Source of the DNA: Glebionis coronaria
Lineage: Eukaryota; Streptophyta; Magnoliopsida; Asterales; Asteraceae
Direction: 5' to 3'
NCBI GenBank assembly: GCA_025667525.1
Contig: JANFOE010000191.1
Coordinates: forward strand, 372,001 to 436,000
DNA length: 64,000 bases
In this document: positions 32,390 through 43,673 of the stretch, piece by piece
How the letters are laid out: the number at the start of each line of letters is the position of its first letter
How positions within the stretch are numbered: the stretch's first letter is position 1
The notes under the pieces: generated by a model
Databases searched by the model: none
Seen by the model: only the letters and a program-made list of their open reading frames with translations
Told to the model about the DNA's origin: nothing
Program-made: the position numbers and the translations under genes

Positions 32390-32886
32390 CCATTAGCATT
32401 TCATTTTTACTTTTGTTGGCTAGAGTGACACTAGTTCTTCCATTTTATTTACTTGCACATTTACTTTATTGTACTTTAATTACCTTTTCTTGCACCTTAA
32501 TTTTCCAAGTAAGTTACTTTTATTTTTATTGCACCTTTACTTTACTTGTTTAATCTCTCATCTACCTTTCTTTCTATGCTTTAATATTTGTTTACATGCT
32601 TATTATCTTGCTTATTTGATTAAAGGTTATGTTTTTATGCTTTTGATTGTTTTAAATTATTGATTTTATAGCTTATTTGTTTTCATCTTAAAGTTTCTTA
32701 AGTTTTTATAAAAGTTATTTTTATATAAAATTTGTTTTCGTAAACTTTGTTTCATTTTGTGTTTTCAAAATTCTTTAAATTTCAGTTTAGTAGCTTTTTC
32801 TTATACGTGTTTGCTTAGGATTTTAGGTGTGTGCTTATTTGTTTATAGCTTATTAGTTCTAGCTTATTTCGTGTTATTTCCTCCGT

Positions 32887-33284
32887 ATTACGATCATAGT
32901 GATCGGAAAAGGGTTTCACATTCCGACCAGCACTCCATTGCTTGGTCGGAAAAGGGTTTGTGTTATTCCGATTGGGGGTGTCTAGCACATTCCGATCAGG
33001 GTAAGTGACAGTTATTCCGATCAGGAGTCTATTCAACATTCCGATTGGGAGGCTTGTAACATTCCGATCAAAGGTAAGTTGGTTATTCCGATCAGTCTAT
33101 TGACAGTATTCCGATCTAAGACCACTCCTTATTCCGATCTGAGGCCACTCCACATTCCGATCTGAGGTGTTTATTTGGTTATTCCGATTTGGCCATTGGT
33201 GACAGCAATTCCGATTGGTATTCCGACGACAACATTCCGATCAGGTCAACGTGAGGGCATTCTGGTCGGAATATATTCCGATTA
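32887..33284. repeat. ATTCCGATC word array in B 3' LTR
   Basis: Partner of the array at 25758-26155, with the same spacing and a few base changes (first word attacgatc). Confidence 0.9.
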
Positions 33285-33620
33285 GGTTTATTTTACTATT
33301 TTGTCTTGTTTAATTTTTAAGTTCTCATTTTTATACTTTGTAAAATTTTAATTCTTGTCACGCTTTAATTTAAAGTCATTTAATTATTTTGCTTTTCAAA
33401 GTTTTTAATGTTGCACCCTGTATTTTAACACCTTTTATTTTAACGCATTTTACTTTAACGTCATTTACTTTAATCGTTTTGCACATTTTATTTATAAACA
33501 ACCAAAAATATTTGTTTTACCAAAATCAACTGAGTCGTACTTTAAGCCAGAAATCAATTCGTTAAGATATCGAGAACTTGAACTTTAATTTTTATACGGG
33601 GTGTCAAAAGCCGTGTATTA

Positions 33621-33625
33621 TACAC
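33621..33625. repeat. Target-site duplication of B, right (tacac)
   Basis: Second copy of tacac, after which the LTR of element A resumes with caaaactatcttc. Confidence 0.93.
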
Positions 33626-34015
33626 CAAAACTATCTTCAAGATCACCTTTCACCAAGAACTCTTGTTAAAAAATCAGCCCTAGGACACAAGCAAATCACC
33701 TCCTTGGATGTTAAAACGACCACCAATCAACAAAGCTTCAAGAGTTTTCCATCATTTGTGTGAATAACACAAAATATTGTGGCTAAAAATTAATCAAATG
33801 GGGTGTTTTTTCTTGAGTTTGGACGGCGAGGAGAAGAGATGAGAGGATTTGTGGTGGTTTTGCATGAGATGAATGAACACATGGTTTGAGTAAGTGGTTT
33901 TGTTAAGTTGGTAGCTTGTAGATGAGAAAACAAGACAAGTGTATAACTTGTTTAATACAAGTTGACACCTCATGGGTGTGGTGGCTTATGTTTAGCTGTC
34001 CCATGAGTGGGGTAA
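33626..34015 (-). mobile_element. 5' LTR of element A, second part
   Basis: Continues the LTR interrupted at 24786. It matches 12699-13090 of the other LTR up to ccatgagtggggt, where D begins. The last five bases ggtaa are the candidate target duplication of D; its partner lies beyond the window. Confidence 0.85.
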
Positions 34016-34730
34016 TGTAAGAATTTTGCAATTCTTTTTATCTCTAATTTTTCGTTCCTCGACTCGACTCGAATTGATCTCAAATAATTCACAAGATTTG
34101 TTTATTTTTGGTTAAGATATATTTTTGGTTTTTATGTTACTTGAATGCACGTAAAAGATAAAAATAATACTATAGCTACGTAAATACTTACTAATCTAAA
34201 ACAAAATGCAATTACCGCAATTTAAATAAAACACAAAGAACAAAATTAAAGTGCACAAATAAACTAGAATTATTAAAATGCTAAATAAAAATGACAAGTA
34301 AAAATGCTAAAAACTAAATGCCAAAAACGTAAATGTAAAAATTATCCTAAAATTGAAAATGACAAATTTATTCTAAAAACGTAAAGAAAACAAGTTTTAC
34401 TGTTTATTTAATAAAATCTAGTTAAAACAAAATTATTTAAAATCTAATTTATTTAAAATCTAAAATTAAAACAATTTAAATTTCTAAAAGAAATAAATTA
34501 TATTTTTATATGTTTTATTTATTTATTTTTTAAACTTTATAAAATTAATTTTAAAACTAATGATTAAAATTTATTAAAAGAAAACTTTGATTTAATACTT
34601 TATAAAAGTAACTAAAACAAATTATATAATGTTAATAAATGAAAACTTGTTTTAAAATCTAAAAAAAACTGTCAGCCGAATTGACTCAGACTATATTAAT
34701 TATAACGACTGTAATTAAACTAAAACGAGA

Positions 34731-34800
34731 AGCTAGATATGCTGGTAAACACGTTTGGCCCATGACCAGGAGGTCATGGGTTCGAGTTTCATACTGGACA
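34731..34800 (+). repeat. tRNA-like segment, possible SINE head
   Basis: Contains GGGTTCGAGTTTC (34778-34790), a good pol III B box, preceded by GACCAGGAGGTCATG as in tRNA-derived SINE heads, and by an A-box-like tgctggtaaacac about 35 bp upstream. A T-rich run follows. I cannot fold a full tRNA cloverleaf, so this is not called a tRNA gene. The partner LTR is interrupted before this point, so presence or absence cannot be compared here. Confidence 0.4.
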
Positions 34801-35696
34801 ATTTTTTTTAGTTATTTTTTTTTTGACAAACTGAAAGTAAAAGAGAAGTCACAGAAATGACTTCTGATGAATAGTATAGACTGATAAATTCAGTTATATG
34901 CTATCAGCTAAACAAACAAATATCAGCTAAGCAAGATAAGCTACAAGTAAAAGCTTATATCGGATACACCAATGATGTAAAAAAACTCTAAAAACAATCA
35001 CAGATCCAGACTTATTTTATAAAACTACTAAACTTATTTTACTGAAAGCTCTTAATGCAACAGATTAAATCCCAAACTTATATCAGATAAAAAACACTTC
35101 TAAATAAAACAGTTTAACGAAATTACTCACTTCAATCCAAACAGCAAACTAATTAAACATTAAATAGATAGATGAGTAATAACAGTAAAACTTAGCAATC
35201 TAAAAATATTCAAATAAACATTCAATCATATAAACTACTTAAAACAGATTAATCTAAAAAACATAAAAATAAAATGGATGGAACCTTTTGAAGAAAACCT
35301 TTGGGACGAAGTGTCGCACTGAGCGTACTTTAGACTAAACCGAGACCATCGTTACTCGAACCATCTACACCACTCTCGAACCATAACTCGAACCAAAAGT
35401 CAAACGAACCGTACAATTTATATGAATCAAACCAGTAGGGTTTGACTAAATTCCAAATTTCACTTTAATTATTTAATTAAACTATTCTTAAACATCAAAT
35501 AACAGTAATGATTTTAAAGAAAAAAACTTAAACAGTAAAGAAACGAGAATGAAGATTATGATTAATTAAACTTTTATTAAATCGGTAAAAATGTAACAAT
35601 ACTATGAAAATTGAAATACAAGAAATCCTATAACTAATTTTGCATAAAAACATTAAAGTAAAAAAATGGAATGAATAAAAATTACAATATTGGGGG

Positions 35697-35704
35697 TTTT
35701 TATA
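35697..35704 (-). promoter_or_regulatory. Possible TATA box of D LTR
   Basis: Minus strand CCTATAAAAACCCCC, about 1080 bp into the LTR. It is the best TATA candidate on the element strand, but is judged by sequence alone. Confidence 0.4.
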
Positions 35705-36764
35705 GGCAAATCCCAAAACCTGTTGAGGAGGGTTTGATGAGGGGAAAACTCATCTTGACCCTTCAATACTTCTTTTCTCTTACTTCTCTTGATCATGCGG
35801 TCAAAAATAAGCCTCTTGCACACGGATCTCCAGCCTGGAAGGGACTTGTGTTTCTTGTGCTTTCTCTTTGCTGATGTGGCTTATATTGATTGGTGGAATG
35901 GAATATTTAGGTGTCTTGGCCAATCATATGCAAGGAAGGGGAGCCACGTCACCCTGAATCATCCATCTTCAAGGTCCTATAAAAGGGAGAATTAATTTAT
36001 AGCGCATGTAATATACGCATTATTAAATCAGAAACCCCCAATTTTTAGTTTTCTAGGGTTTGGGGTAAAAAATGGTATCTGGTTATGTTTGAGAGAGAGA
36101 GAAAGGTGATAACTTCTTTGGGGATAACGAAAGTTGTGTGTGTGGGTAAATGTGAGGGTGAAAGGGGTTTGACTAAAGTGAATGAAATGTTTATAACCTT
36201 ATAACTTTCGTTTGTAAAAAAATGACCAAACCTCAATGGGTTATGAGGGCCCAAAAACACTCCACCGTCTCATAAGATTTTCATTATGGGCTTGGGCTTT
36301 TAATCTTGAAATTGGACCCAAACTTTTATTAAACTTCCATCCGTATATTGTATATGGGCTTTTGCATTAGGCTTTTGCAAGTAACATAACTTTTTAACCC
36401 ATAAATGGGCCTTTAAGCCCATTAATATCATGTGGGCCCCACTTGTCTTCAAACTTTATTAAAACTGTGAACAAAACGAACTTGTCTTTTAGTTTCTTGA
36501 TATTTCTTCAAATCCCGTGTCGGTTTTGCCGGTTTTTGTGATCTTTGGTACCTTTGGACTTTTTGCACTTTTGGTTCTTTGACTTTGACTTTTTCTCTTT
36601 CTTTGACTTTTCTTTAACAAATGACCGTGAAATCCCGTGTTTTCTTTCCTTTTGATCTTTTGTACCTATTTCACACAAAAACACCAAACCACGCGTAATT
36701 CCGAGTTTTACTATATTAAACACATGATTAGGTCTTGTTTTTCATTGTTTTTAGTGGTAAAAGG

Positions 36765-36784
36765 ATAAGTGTTTACACACTTAT
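36765..36784 (-). other. LTR-tip hairpin with GTAA loop (D)
   Basis: On the element strand ATAAGTGT-GTAA-ACACTTAT: eight pairs closing a four-base GNRA-type loop at the very start of the LTR. Compared with B, the pairs GG/CC have become AA/TT. Confidence 0.75.
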
Positions 36785-36786
36785 TA

Positions 36787-36800
36787 AATCCCCTACACTT
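36787..36800 (-). other. Polypurine tract of D
   Basis: Minus strand AAGTGTAGGGGATT directly before the LTR start, identical to that of B. Confidence 0.8.
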
Positions 36801-38853
36801 GACCATTGCAATGACCCCATGCAATGCATAATTTTAAAGCATAAAGTTACATTTTTCTCATAATTAACCTATCTTGGCCTTTATTATGATATACTGTTAC
36901 TACTACGATGAAAAGATAAAAAACTTTATTAAAGGAAACAAAAGTTATAACAATTTTCACTTTATTTATTTACTTGAAATTGTTTTATGGATGAAACTTA
37001 TAAAGAAATCTAAGACTTAAATTGGGGCTTTTAGTGTCATGAATATTTATCACCCTCAAGTTTCACGTTCCCCATACCAAGCTTAAAAACAAGATCATTG
37101 TTTACCATAAGTTCTTAAGTTAAAACCACTTATATAAGACAATTGTGTAATACTCTTTCTCCAATTCCTAAGTTGTATCTCTAGATTTTAAAGTTTGTCA
37201 TTCACCCGTAGGCTCATTTGACTTATTTAATAATCTTTAGTCAAAAAATGAAGGCAAAACGGTGCAAACCCGACACTCAGAACCTAACCTCGTCCTCAAA
37301 AACGTTGTCACTAAAGTAATCCCACATCAAGGATAATTTAACATTATTTGGGGAATAAATTCTCGGATCCGAAATTTGGCAAATAGTACTACGTATTAAT
37401 TCCTCCAAATTCATGTAGACTTTATGTGGAGTTTAGCAAGTCACATCATATACCATTTAGGCTCTTTAAGATGTAAAAATGCTCCTCGTCTATGGTCCAC
37501 ACCCTAAGGTTCCTTGAACCATAAACAAGGGAATTGATTTTTGATCAATTTTTATTCAACACTTACCATGCCATACACCCTAAGGCTCTAATGACAAGGT
37601 TCGTGCTACATGCCCCACACCCTAAGGCTCCTTGAGGTCATGTTTTAATCTTATTCTTTCTTTATTTATGATATATATATATTAGGCCAAATTCCGCGGT
37701 CCCATGGTCTGAATACCTCCTACTTAGTGGTTATGAGCCACCTTAGTCGGAAGTCCATAACGCTGGCACCCTCAATGTGTTCATGCTTTAATTACAAGGA
37801 GATAAAAGATTTGGCTAAGATCTAAGATATCCAACCTACACCGCAAAAATCCTTATTTATAAAGCAATTAAATATACAAGCAGGAAGAAAGAGCCACAAA
37901 ACTCATATAAGTAAGAATTAACCCTTAAACTTATTATCAACTCTATCATCTCTCGTTCTCCAAAATTTAAAATCTCAAGGAATGAGACTCGTGGATGCTT
38001 ATCCTAATAAACCAATTAAGGTCGATATGGTAAAGGATACTAGCTAGAGTAAACTTGGATAAGTAAACTCGGGTCGAGTCAAAATATTCACGACGAGCCT
38101 AATATATCAAAGATATCTAAACTTGTTAAAACCATTTTATTTATTTATTTATTTTTTTACTTTATTCTTGAAATGGAATTTATTCATATGATGTGATAAC
38201 AAAATGAAAGAAAATAAATGGAAAAAACTAATAGGCCAAAATAGATCAAAATTTTGAAAAACGTTGAAAAATTAAATTTTCCGGTAAAATGAGGTCAAAT
38301 TCATGGAAAAGCCCACTAAAATTCGATAGAAGTCCCCCCTACACTTAATATAAACATTGCCCTCAATGTTTAAGCATGTGGGAGAATAAACTCCCCTACA
38401 CTTAGGACATTGAGTACGTTGTTTAAATTTTGCTAAGGAAGAGACAACTAAAGTGATCAATTTTTCGTTTTATTTATATACAAAATTGAATCACAATAGC
38501 AAAAACGTATCGAAGAAACCGGGAACACGGGATCATGGGTCGCGTCAAAAACACCAAAAGTGGATCATTAAAGCACATGTCCCTGCACAACATCACAACA
38601 CAAACAACCTACTTTGCTCCCCCCTACACTTATTGGTGGAAATGGGTGAAGGTGAAAAAAGGTGGAAAGGGTGGAAATGGTAAAAATATAACCTAGTTAA
38701 ACGATGCTTGATTTATTTATCACGAGTCTCTAGCTCGACTCGATTTACCGAATATCATTATTCAAATGGGAAAAATCAAGGAAAAACCAAGATTTCCAAA
38801 GGAGGAAAATCTCTCCATGATAAAGGGTGAAACATAGTCATATAAGGAATACC
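36801..38853 (-). other. 3' noncoding region of D
   Basis: No gene. It holds three or four copies of the word ACACCCTAAGGCTCCTTGA (about 37450-37640) also found inverted in E, a block matching 55490-55555 of E, and the hairpin/polypurine pair near 38330-38400 shared with B, C and E. Confidence 0.65.
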
Positions 38854-39771
38854 CTATAAAAATCCACCCGGGTCAAACACATAATTTCCATCACGAAAGC
38901 AAATAAACCCCAAGGTGGTAACATCACATAAGGCAAAGAAAAGTGGGGTACCCTTAGTCAAAAATTTCTTACAAGGAAATGTGTTATGGTGATATGGCAA
39001 TGATAGCACTAAAGTCTCTATTCTGGGATCAAATATCGGTTCCTTAACGGGAAAATAGCAAGAGGTGTTGACATTAAAACTCAAAATGTCATCATAATCC
39101 AAAGTGGGAAAGTCGTCCTCTTCCAAACTTGATGTGAAAACATAAGTATCATCGGATTCATAGGAAAACTCATCCTCGTGAGGAAAATAGGTATTTAGAA
39201 AGATATCTAAATCCTCCTCAAATGGAATATCCTCTAAATTAGGAAGGATCTCGAAGAGTGGGGGATCCTCCTCAAAAGTCATGACTTCTAAAATTGGGGT
39301 ATAAAAGTCAAAAGGAGTTTCCATAATGGAAGAATCACTCATAGAGATATGAGGTGCATTAAGGTCATGAGGTGGGTCATCAAAAATAATGAGATCACTT
39401 AAAGAAGTGTCATCATCGTAATCATCATAGATTGGTGGATCAAAATTGGGTGGGTCAAAAGTGGGTGGGTCAAAAGATAGGTCGTCTAAACCGAAGATAG
39501 TGTGATCACTTAAAGACGTGTCATCACTATAAGTATCGTAAATAGGAGTTTCAAAAATATGAGTCTCTAAGGGAAGGGATGAAGTTATCACAAAATCATT
39601 GTGATTAGACTTTTGAATTCCAAAAGGATTAATAAAAATCTCTTCATTATAATAATTAAGAACTTCAATCATATTGACCAACTCTTTTCCATTAGATTTA
39701 GTTGTGATTTTTCCCATTTTAAAAACTTGTTGTTCATCCCTAACCCTAAGAATTAACTCCCCTTCGGCCAC
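38854..39771 (-). pseudogene. Acidic segment and CYFP/FDPGG module of D
   Basis: Open for 305 codons. It begins with the tail of the protease (AEGELILRVRDEQQVFKMGK) and passes into a long Asp/Ser/Pro segment with repeats such as FDPPTFDPPNFDPPIYDD. It then holds DIFLNTYFPHEDE and ends with the module: SCYFPVKEPIFDPRI, KKFLTKGTPLFFALCDVTTLGFICFRDGNYVFDPGGF. The module matches B and E in order and spacing. Of the three it is the least broken, and it may show the family's real shape. Function unknown; it takes the place of pol. Confidence 0.7.
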
Positions 39772-40139
39772 ATCAACTAAGGCTTTTCCGGAACAAAAGA
39801 ATGGTCTTCAAAGTATTAACGGAATACGAGGATCCATCTCATAGTCGACGACAATAAAGTCCATGGGAAAAGTGAATGTACCAACTCGAACAAAAACATC
39901 CTCGGCAATACCAACAGGGTATGCGAGAGTTCTATTAGCTAACTCGAGAGTCATGCAAGTCGGTACATACCGAGAGTGGCATAAGATTGATGCTATCACC
40001 GAGATCCGCTAAATCCGTACAATCATCAATTTGAGGAAATGAGAAGGTAACACGAATCGTTCGGGATCTCCTAGCTTTTTGGGAAGCTCTTTGAGAAGAA
40101 TCGCTGAACAATTCTCATTTAAACGAGTATTAACGAACT
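39772..40139 (-). pseudogene. Protease remnant of D
   Basis: Reads LGDPERFVLP, then in a shifted frame ADLGDSINLMPLSV, then LELANRTLAYPVGIAEDVF and VDYEMDPRIPLIL. The active-site word is DLGDS where B and C have DLGAS, so an Ala is replaced by Asp. Together with the shifts this makes it inactive. Confidence 0.75.
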
Positions 40140-40985
40140 CTACCATTTTTCCTTCTTATTGAGCAAATCTTTGAACATTTTCATAAATTTAGGCATTTGA
40201 GCAAGTGCTTCAATAAGGATAATCTTAAAATTCACTTGGGAAAACATTTTCAAAAAGTTGGAAACATGAACGTCATCTTTGGTGAGCACTTTAGCCTTGT
40301 CCAACCTAGAGGGATAAGGGATATTGGGCTTTGAAGTTGAAGGTTGAGAAGGAGAAGGACTCGCTTCTTGAATAACCTTAGGGTTAGGCTTATTAGGAAA
40401 TGTAGAACTAGTACTAGGAGTGGTAGTGGGAGGAATCACAGAAGGGGGAGTAGGACTACTCATTATGATCTCCGGGCCTTGTCTCTCCTTTATGGGCGAA
40501 GAGATGGAAGGTCCCACTAAAGTGACTCCACTTCGAGTAGTGATAGCACTCACATTAGCACGAGGGTTAGTCTCGGTATTAGAAGGTAAGGCTCCTTGGG
40601 GTCTAAGGGCTTGTAACATTTGCACGATCTTCCTATCGGTGGACTCTTGCATTTGTTTCATAGTTCTCTCATGTTCGATCAATTTTTGTAGAACCAAGTC
40701 CATTTAAGGATTATGCATGTTCATTTGATTATACCCTTGATTGTTAAACCCTTTATTATGAAACCCTTGATTTTGAAATTGATTAGGATTTTGAAAGCCT
40801 TGATTTTGAGTATTAAACCCTTGGTTTTGCCCTTGAAAATTCCATTGATTTTGGTTAAAAACCCCTTGCATTTGAATTCCCTTGAAGATTACCAATTTGA
40901 GGACCTTGGTTCCTATTTTGCTATTGGGTATTTGGATTTTGGGCTTGTGTTGATGTTTATTATCAAAGTTTGATTGATGATTGTG
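40140..40985 (-). pseudogene. gag, C-terminal part, of D
   Basis: Minus-strand order: Gln/Asn-rich stretch (QNQGFNTQNQGFQNPNQ), a stop near 40704, LIEHERTMKQMQESTDRKI, ANVSAITTRSGVTLVG, IKERQGPEIIMSS, IPYPSRLDKAK, FLKMFSQVNF and LAQMPKFMKMFKDLL. The last words also occur in the gag of B and C. The N-terminal part lies 16 kb to the right at 57472-58477. At about 40985 the sequence switches to the plus-strand leader of E. Confidence 0.75.
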
Positions 40986-40995
40986 GTTTATGTTT

Positions 40996-41535
40996 GATTT
41001 GGATTTTGGGATCCGTTCACTTTTGAACGTTATTTTTCATTGTAATAAAAAATATATATAATCAATAAATAAAAATAAAAAATTATTATAAAATCAATAA
41101 AAACCAAAAATATTTTCTTATTTTTTCTTCTTTTCTTTATTACTATATATACCCTTTAAAAAATTAAAAAAATATTTTTTCTTTTATATTTTATTTTTCT
41201 TTAGCTATATATTATAATATTTTCTTTAAAAAAATAAAAAATACAAAAAAAATAATAATAAATAAATAAAATAATAATAAAATAATAAAATAATAAAATT
41301 AAAAAAATTAAAAAATAAAATAAAACACAAAAGCATTTCTTTCCTAAGATTTGCAACAAAAAAATAAAAAATCAAAAAAGAAATACTTTTCCTAAAGTAT
41401 TACACCAAAAAAATCTACGTATATATATATTTTCTATCTTGGTTTCTTCTTCGTTTTAACGTACATGTTATATTCTCTTTCGTAAAAAAAAATATCGTGA
41501 CGAGTCAAGCCGATCCCGAGTATCGTGCTTTTGAC
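40996..41535 (+). other. Leader of E
   Basis: Starts with gatttggattttgggatcc, the block that lies 50-70 bp after the PBS in related elements, so the PBS itself is gone. Hairpin CGTTCACTTTTGAACG at 41014-41029. The remainder is an A/T-rich low-complexity stretch (41040-41440). Confidence 0.65.
41014..41029 (+). other. Leader hairpin CGTTCA..TGAACG (E)
   Basis: Perfect six-pair stem with a four-base loop. Homologous in place to the leader hairpins of B, C, D and F. Confidence 0.7.
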
Positions 41536-42047
41536 ATGGCTATGTGTAAGCGATCGATTTATGAGTTGTTGCAAGTACCTACTGAGGGATGTCTCGAGAG
41601 AGCGATCGTGATACCAGATATCGAGGGTGATTCTTTTGAGCTTAATCCGGATTTGATTAAATTGATATCCGGTCTTCCTTTTTACGGATTTGAGGACGAC
41701 GATCCTTATGCTCATATCCGTCATTTTCTTTCATACGCCAGAACCGTCAAATAAACTAATGTGACACAAGACATTATCTATTTACACCTTTTTCCTTTTT
41801 CCCTTGATGGGCAAGCCCGAACTTGACTTGAAAACGAACCACCACGATCTATTTTTACATGGGCTAATCTTGAGTCAAAATTCTTAAATAAATTTTACCC
41901 TTATGCTAAAACGAGAAAAATTCGGTTGGACATTACTAATTTTCAAGAGTCTAATAATGAAAGTTTACCGAGGCGTGGGAAAGATTTAAGGATTTAGTAC
42001 GTAGTTGTCCTCATCATGGATTTTCCACTTTGCACTTGATTGATTCG
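41536..42047 (+). pseudogene. gag of E, N-terminal part
   Basis: Start taken at the ATG in MAMCKRSIYELLQ; the reading is open upstream to ADPEYRAF without another ATG. Landmarks: LLQVPTEGCLERAIVIPDIEG, FYGFEDDDPYAHIRHFL, then after a stop at 41752 YLHLFPFSLDGQART, another stop, PRSIFTWANLESKF and ITNFQES, then a one-base shift near 41960. C splits the frame inside the words LIDSFYNGL, whose last part is at 52883. Resembles the gag of D (ADPENRAF...GNDPHGHI type). Confidence 0.8.
42043..42047. repeat. Target-site duplication of C, left (attcg)
   Basis: attcg before the left LTR of C, attca after its right LTR (52883-52887): one mismatch, consistent with age. Confidence 0.8.
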
Positions 42048-42310
42048 TAATACATGGACTTTTTGCTTAGCATTTGTGTACTCGATATCGTTCTCGGTAT
42101 CTAATCGAATTGATCATGGTTAATGGTGGAATAGTCGGTAATGGTCACTAAAAGGGGAGTTGATTTTCTATTCTACTTGAAGTGTAAGTGTGAAACGTAA
42201 TTAAAATAAGCTATAAGCAAATCTAGAAAAACTGTCACTTTTTTTTTGTAAAATTAGAACGTAATGAAAAGTAAGCTTGAAAAATAAGATAAATATGTAA
42301 ATAAACTAAT

Positions 42311-42647
42311 TATTGCGATGGAAGGTATCGCAATGTGAACCCGTAGCAATATCAATCAATCCTATCGCAATGTGTACGTGTCGCAATAAGGTTGTCGCAA
42401 TAAAAGACTATCGTAATAATGGGTCTGTCACAATATGGCTAACAAAAATTGGGCAGCGTTTCGTCGCAATATAGCCTTAAGACCCGTCGCAATGTACGAT
42501 CGCAATGAGCGATCGCAATCCACGATCGGAATAAGGGGGGGGATCGCAATAATCGATCGAAATGTAGAAACCCTAATGGTTATTGCGACCGCAATCAATC
42601 CGTCGGAATATTCTGTCGCAAAGTGTAAACCCTAAGCTTTTGCGATG
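42311..42647. repeat. TCGCAAT word array in C 3' LTR
   Basis: About twenty copies of TCGCAAT/ATTGCGA and near variants (TCGTAAT, TCGGAAT) every 10-25 bp, with GCGATCGC-type palindromes in the middle (near 42500). It lies in the U5 side of the LTR on the element strand. Confidence 0.9.
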
Positions 42648-43227
42648 GAGCACCAAGTATCTCGATGGAGTAAAAATAAGCAAAAATCCCAATAAGCACA
42701 TCCCAATAAGCACTTATCAAAAACTCAACAAGATCAATATTAAGGAGACTCAATAAGCTACGAATGGAAAATTTATCAAAATACCAAATAAGCAAACTTT
42801 ATAAGATGAACTTTTAAAGGATGAAACTTTTTAAGAAAACTAAAAAGTAAATAAGATAAACACAAGATAAGCCAATAAGCATGATAAGCTCAAAACTTAA
42901 TCCGTATAAAACTTAGATGGAAACCAAAAGATGAACTTTTTGATCTTATAAACTTTAAGATTAAACAAAATCAAATATGATTTCGGATCAAATATAAGTA
43001 AAAAATCAAGAAATGTAGAAAGAGATTGAAAATGAAAAACTTAACTTGAACTTATAGATTAATGATTCCAAAATACAAGATCAAATCAAAGCTTAAACAT
43101 GAAAAGAAAGAAAGATGAAGTTCTAGTGAGAGAAAGTTAAACACTTTCTCTCTCTAAAAATAAAACTAAAGAAAGAAAAATGAACTAGCTAAATTAACTA
43201 ACACCCTCCTAATGTGTCATTAGGAGG

Positions 43228-43236
43228 GTATATATA
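43228..43236 (-). promoter_or_regulatory. TATA box of C 3' LTR
   Basis: Element-strand CCTCCTATATATACCC, the same pyrimidine-rich context as in B. The partner is at 52434-52443. Confidence 0.65.
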
Positions 43237-43653
43237 GGAGGTGGGGAGTGCATGTGTTGCTTCCTTCTTTCTTTCTTCTCGTCTCGACTCGATTTAAATT
43301 CTTTGTCTTTCTCGACGTCGTCTCGGGATTTGTCAATATAAATTGAAATCGTCTTATAATTTTCTTGTTTAATTAGACTTGGTTCTTCGACTTCATTAAA
43401 CTTCCGTATTTAGACTTTTTCTTCGATAAATCTTCAGAATAGGCCTTGGACTTCTGTTCTTTTTGCACTCTTGATCTTTTGACTTCGTCTTTTCTCGTTT
43501 TCTTCGATAAAAGCCCGTGAAAGCCTGTGTTTCTTCCTTTTTCATCTTTTGGTCCTAAAACACAATAACAACACAAACCACGCATAATTCCGAGTTTTAC
43601 GACATTAAATACACGTTTTGGCTTGGTTATTATTATAGTTAAGTGGTAAAAGG

Positions 43654-43673
43654 ATAAGTGTTTTCACATTTAT
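43654..43673 (-). other. LTR-tip hairpin with GAAA loop (C, 3' LTR)
   Basis: Element strand ATAAATGT-GAAA-ACACTTAT: eight positions around a GAAA loop, with one imperfect pair. In the 5' LTR copy (52861-52880) all eight pairs are intact. Confidence 0.7.

Larger units (their letters stand above)
24787..33620 (+). mobile_element. Non-autonomous Athila-like element B
   Basis: A complete 8.8-kb element with two LTRs of 1705 bp each, a tRNA-Asp-type PBS, gag, protease, an acidic segment, the CYFP/FDPGG module, a long 3' noncoding region and a PPT, bounded by the duplication tacac. RT, RNase H and integrase are absent; the space between protease and PPT is only 2.4 kb and holds no pol motif. It must depend on enzymes made elsewhere. 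Its gag is close to those of C and F. Stops in gag-protease show it is decayed. Confidence 0.9.
31916..33620 (+). mobile_element. 3' LTR of element B
   Basis: 1705 bp, equal in length to the 5' LTR and differing from it by a modest number of substitutions. The tip hairpin is at 31917-31938, the TATA box at 32380-32389. It ends CCGTGTATTA and is followed by tacac. Confidence 0.93.
10387..34015 (-). mobile_element. Tekay-type Ty3/gypsy element A (with B nested; right end split by D)
   Basis: Minus-strand chromovirus: 3' LTR 10387-13433, rearranged 3' junction 13434-16449, gag-pol 16450-20888, extra leader frame 21174-22180, PBS 22453-22467, 5' LTR from 22471. The 5' LTR resumes at 33626 after element B and is cut again at 34015 by element D, so its last ~650 bp lie outside the window. 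The five bases before the left LTR are TAAAC; the matching duplication cannot be checked here. Domain order PR-RT-RH-INT-chromodomain and the ~3-kb LTRs point to the Tekay clade. Confidence 0.85.
34016..36786 (-). mobile_element. 3' LTR of element D
   Basis: About 2771 bp. Plus strand TGTAAGAATT... to ...CTTATTA; on the element strand it begins TAATAAGTGTG and ends AATTCTTACA. The first ~590 plus-strand bases match 59358-59946. It contains a tRNA-like segment and a possible TATA box, and is very AT-rich between 34100 and 34650. Confidence 0.85.

Noticed and set aside
34731..34800. True tRNA gene
   Set aside because: No full cloverleaf and no anticodon arm could be folded by eye; only a SINE-head-like match is claimed.
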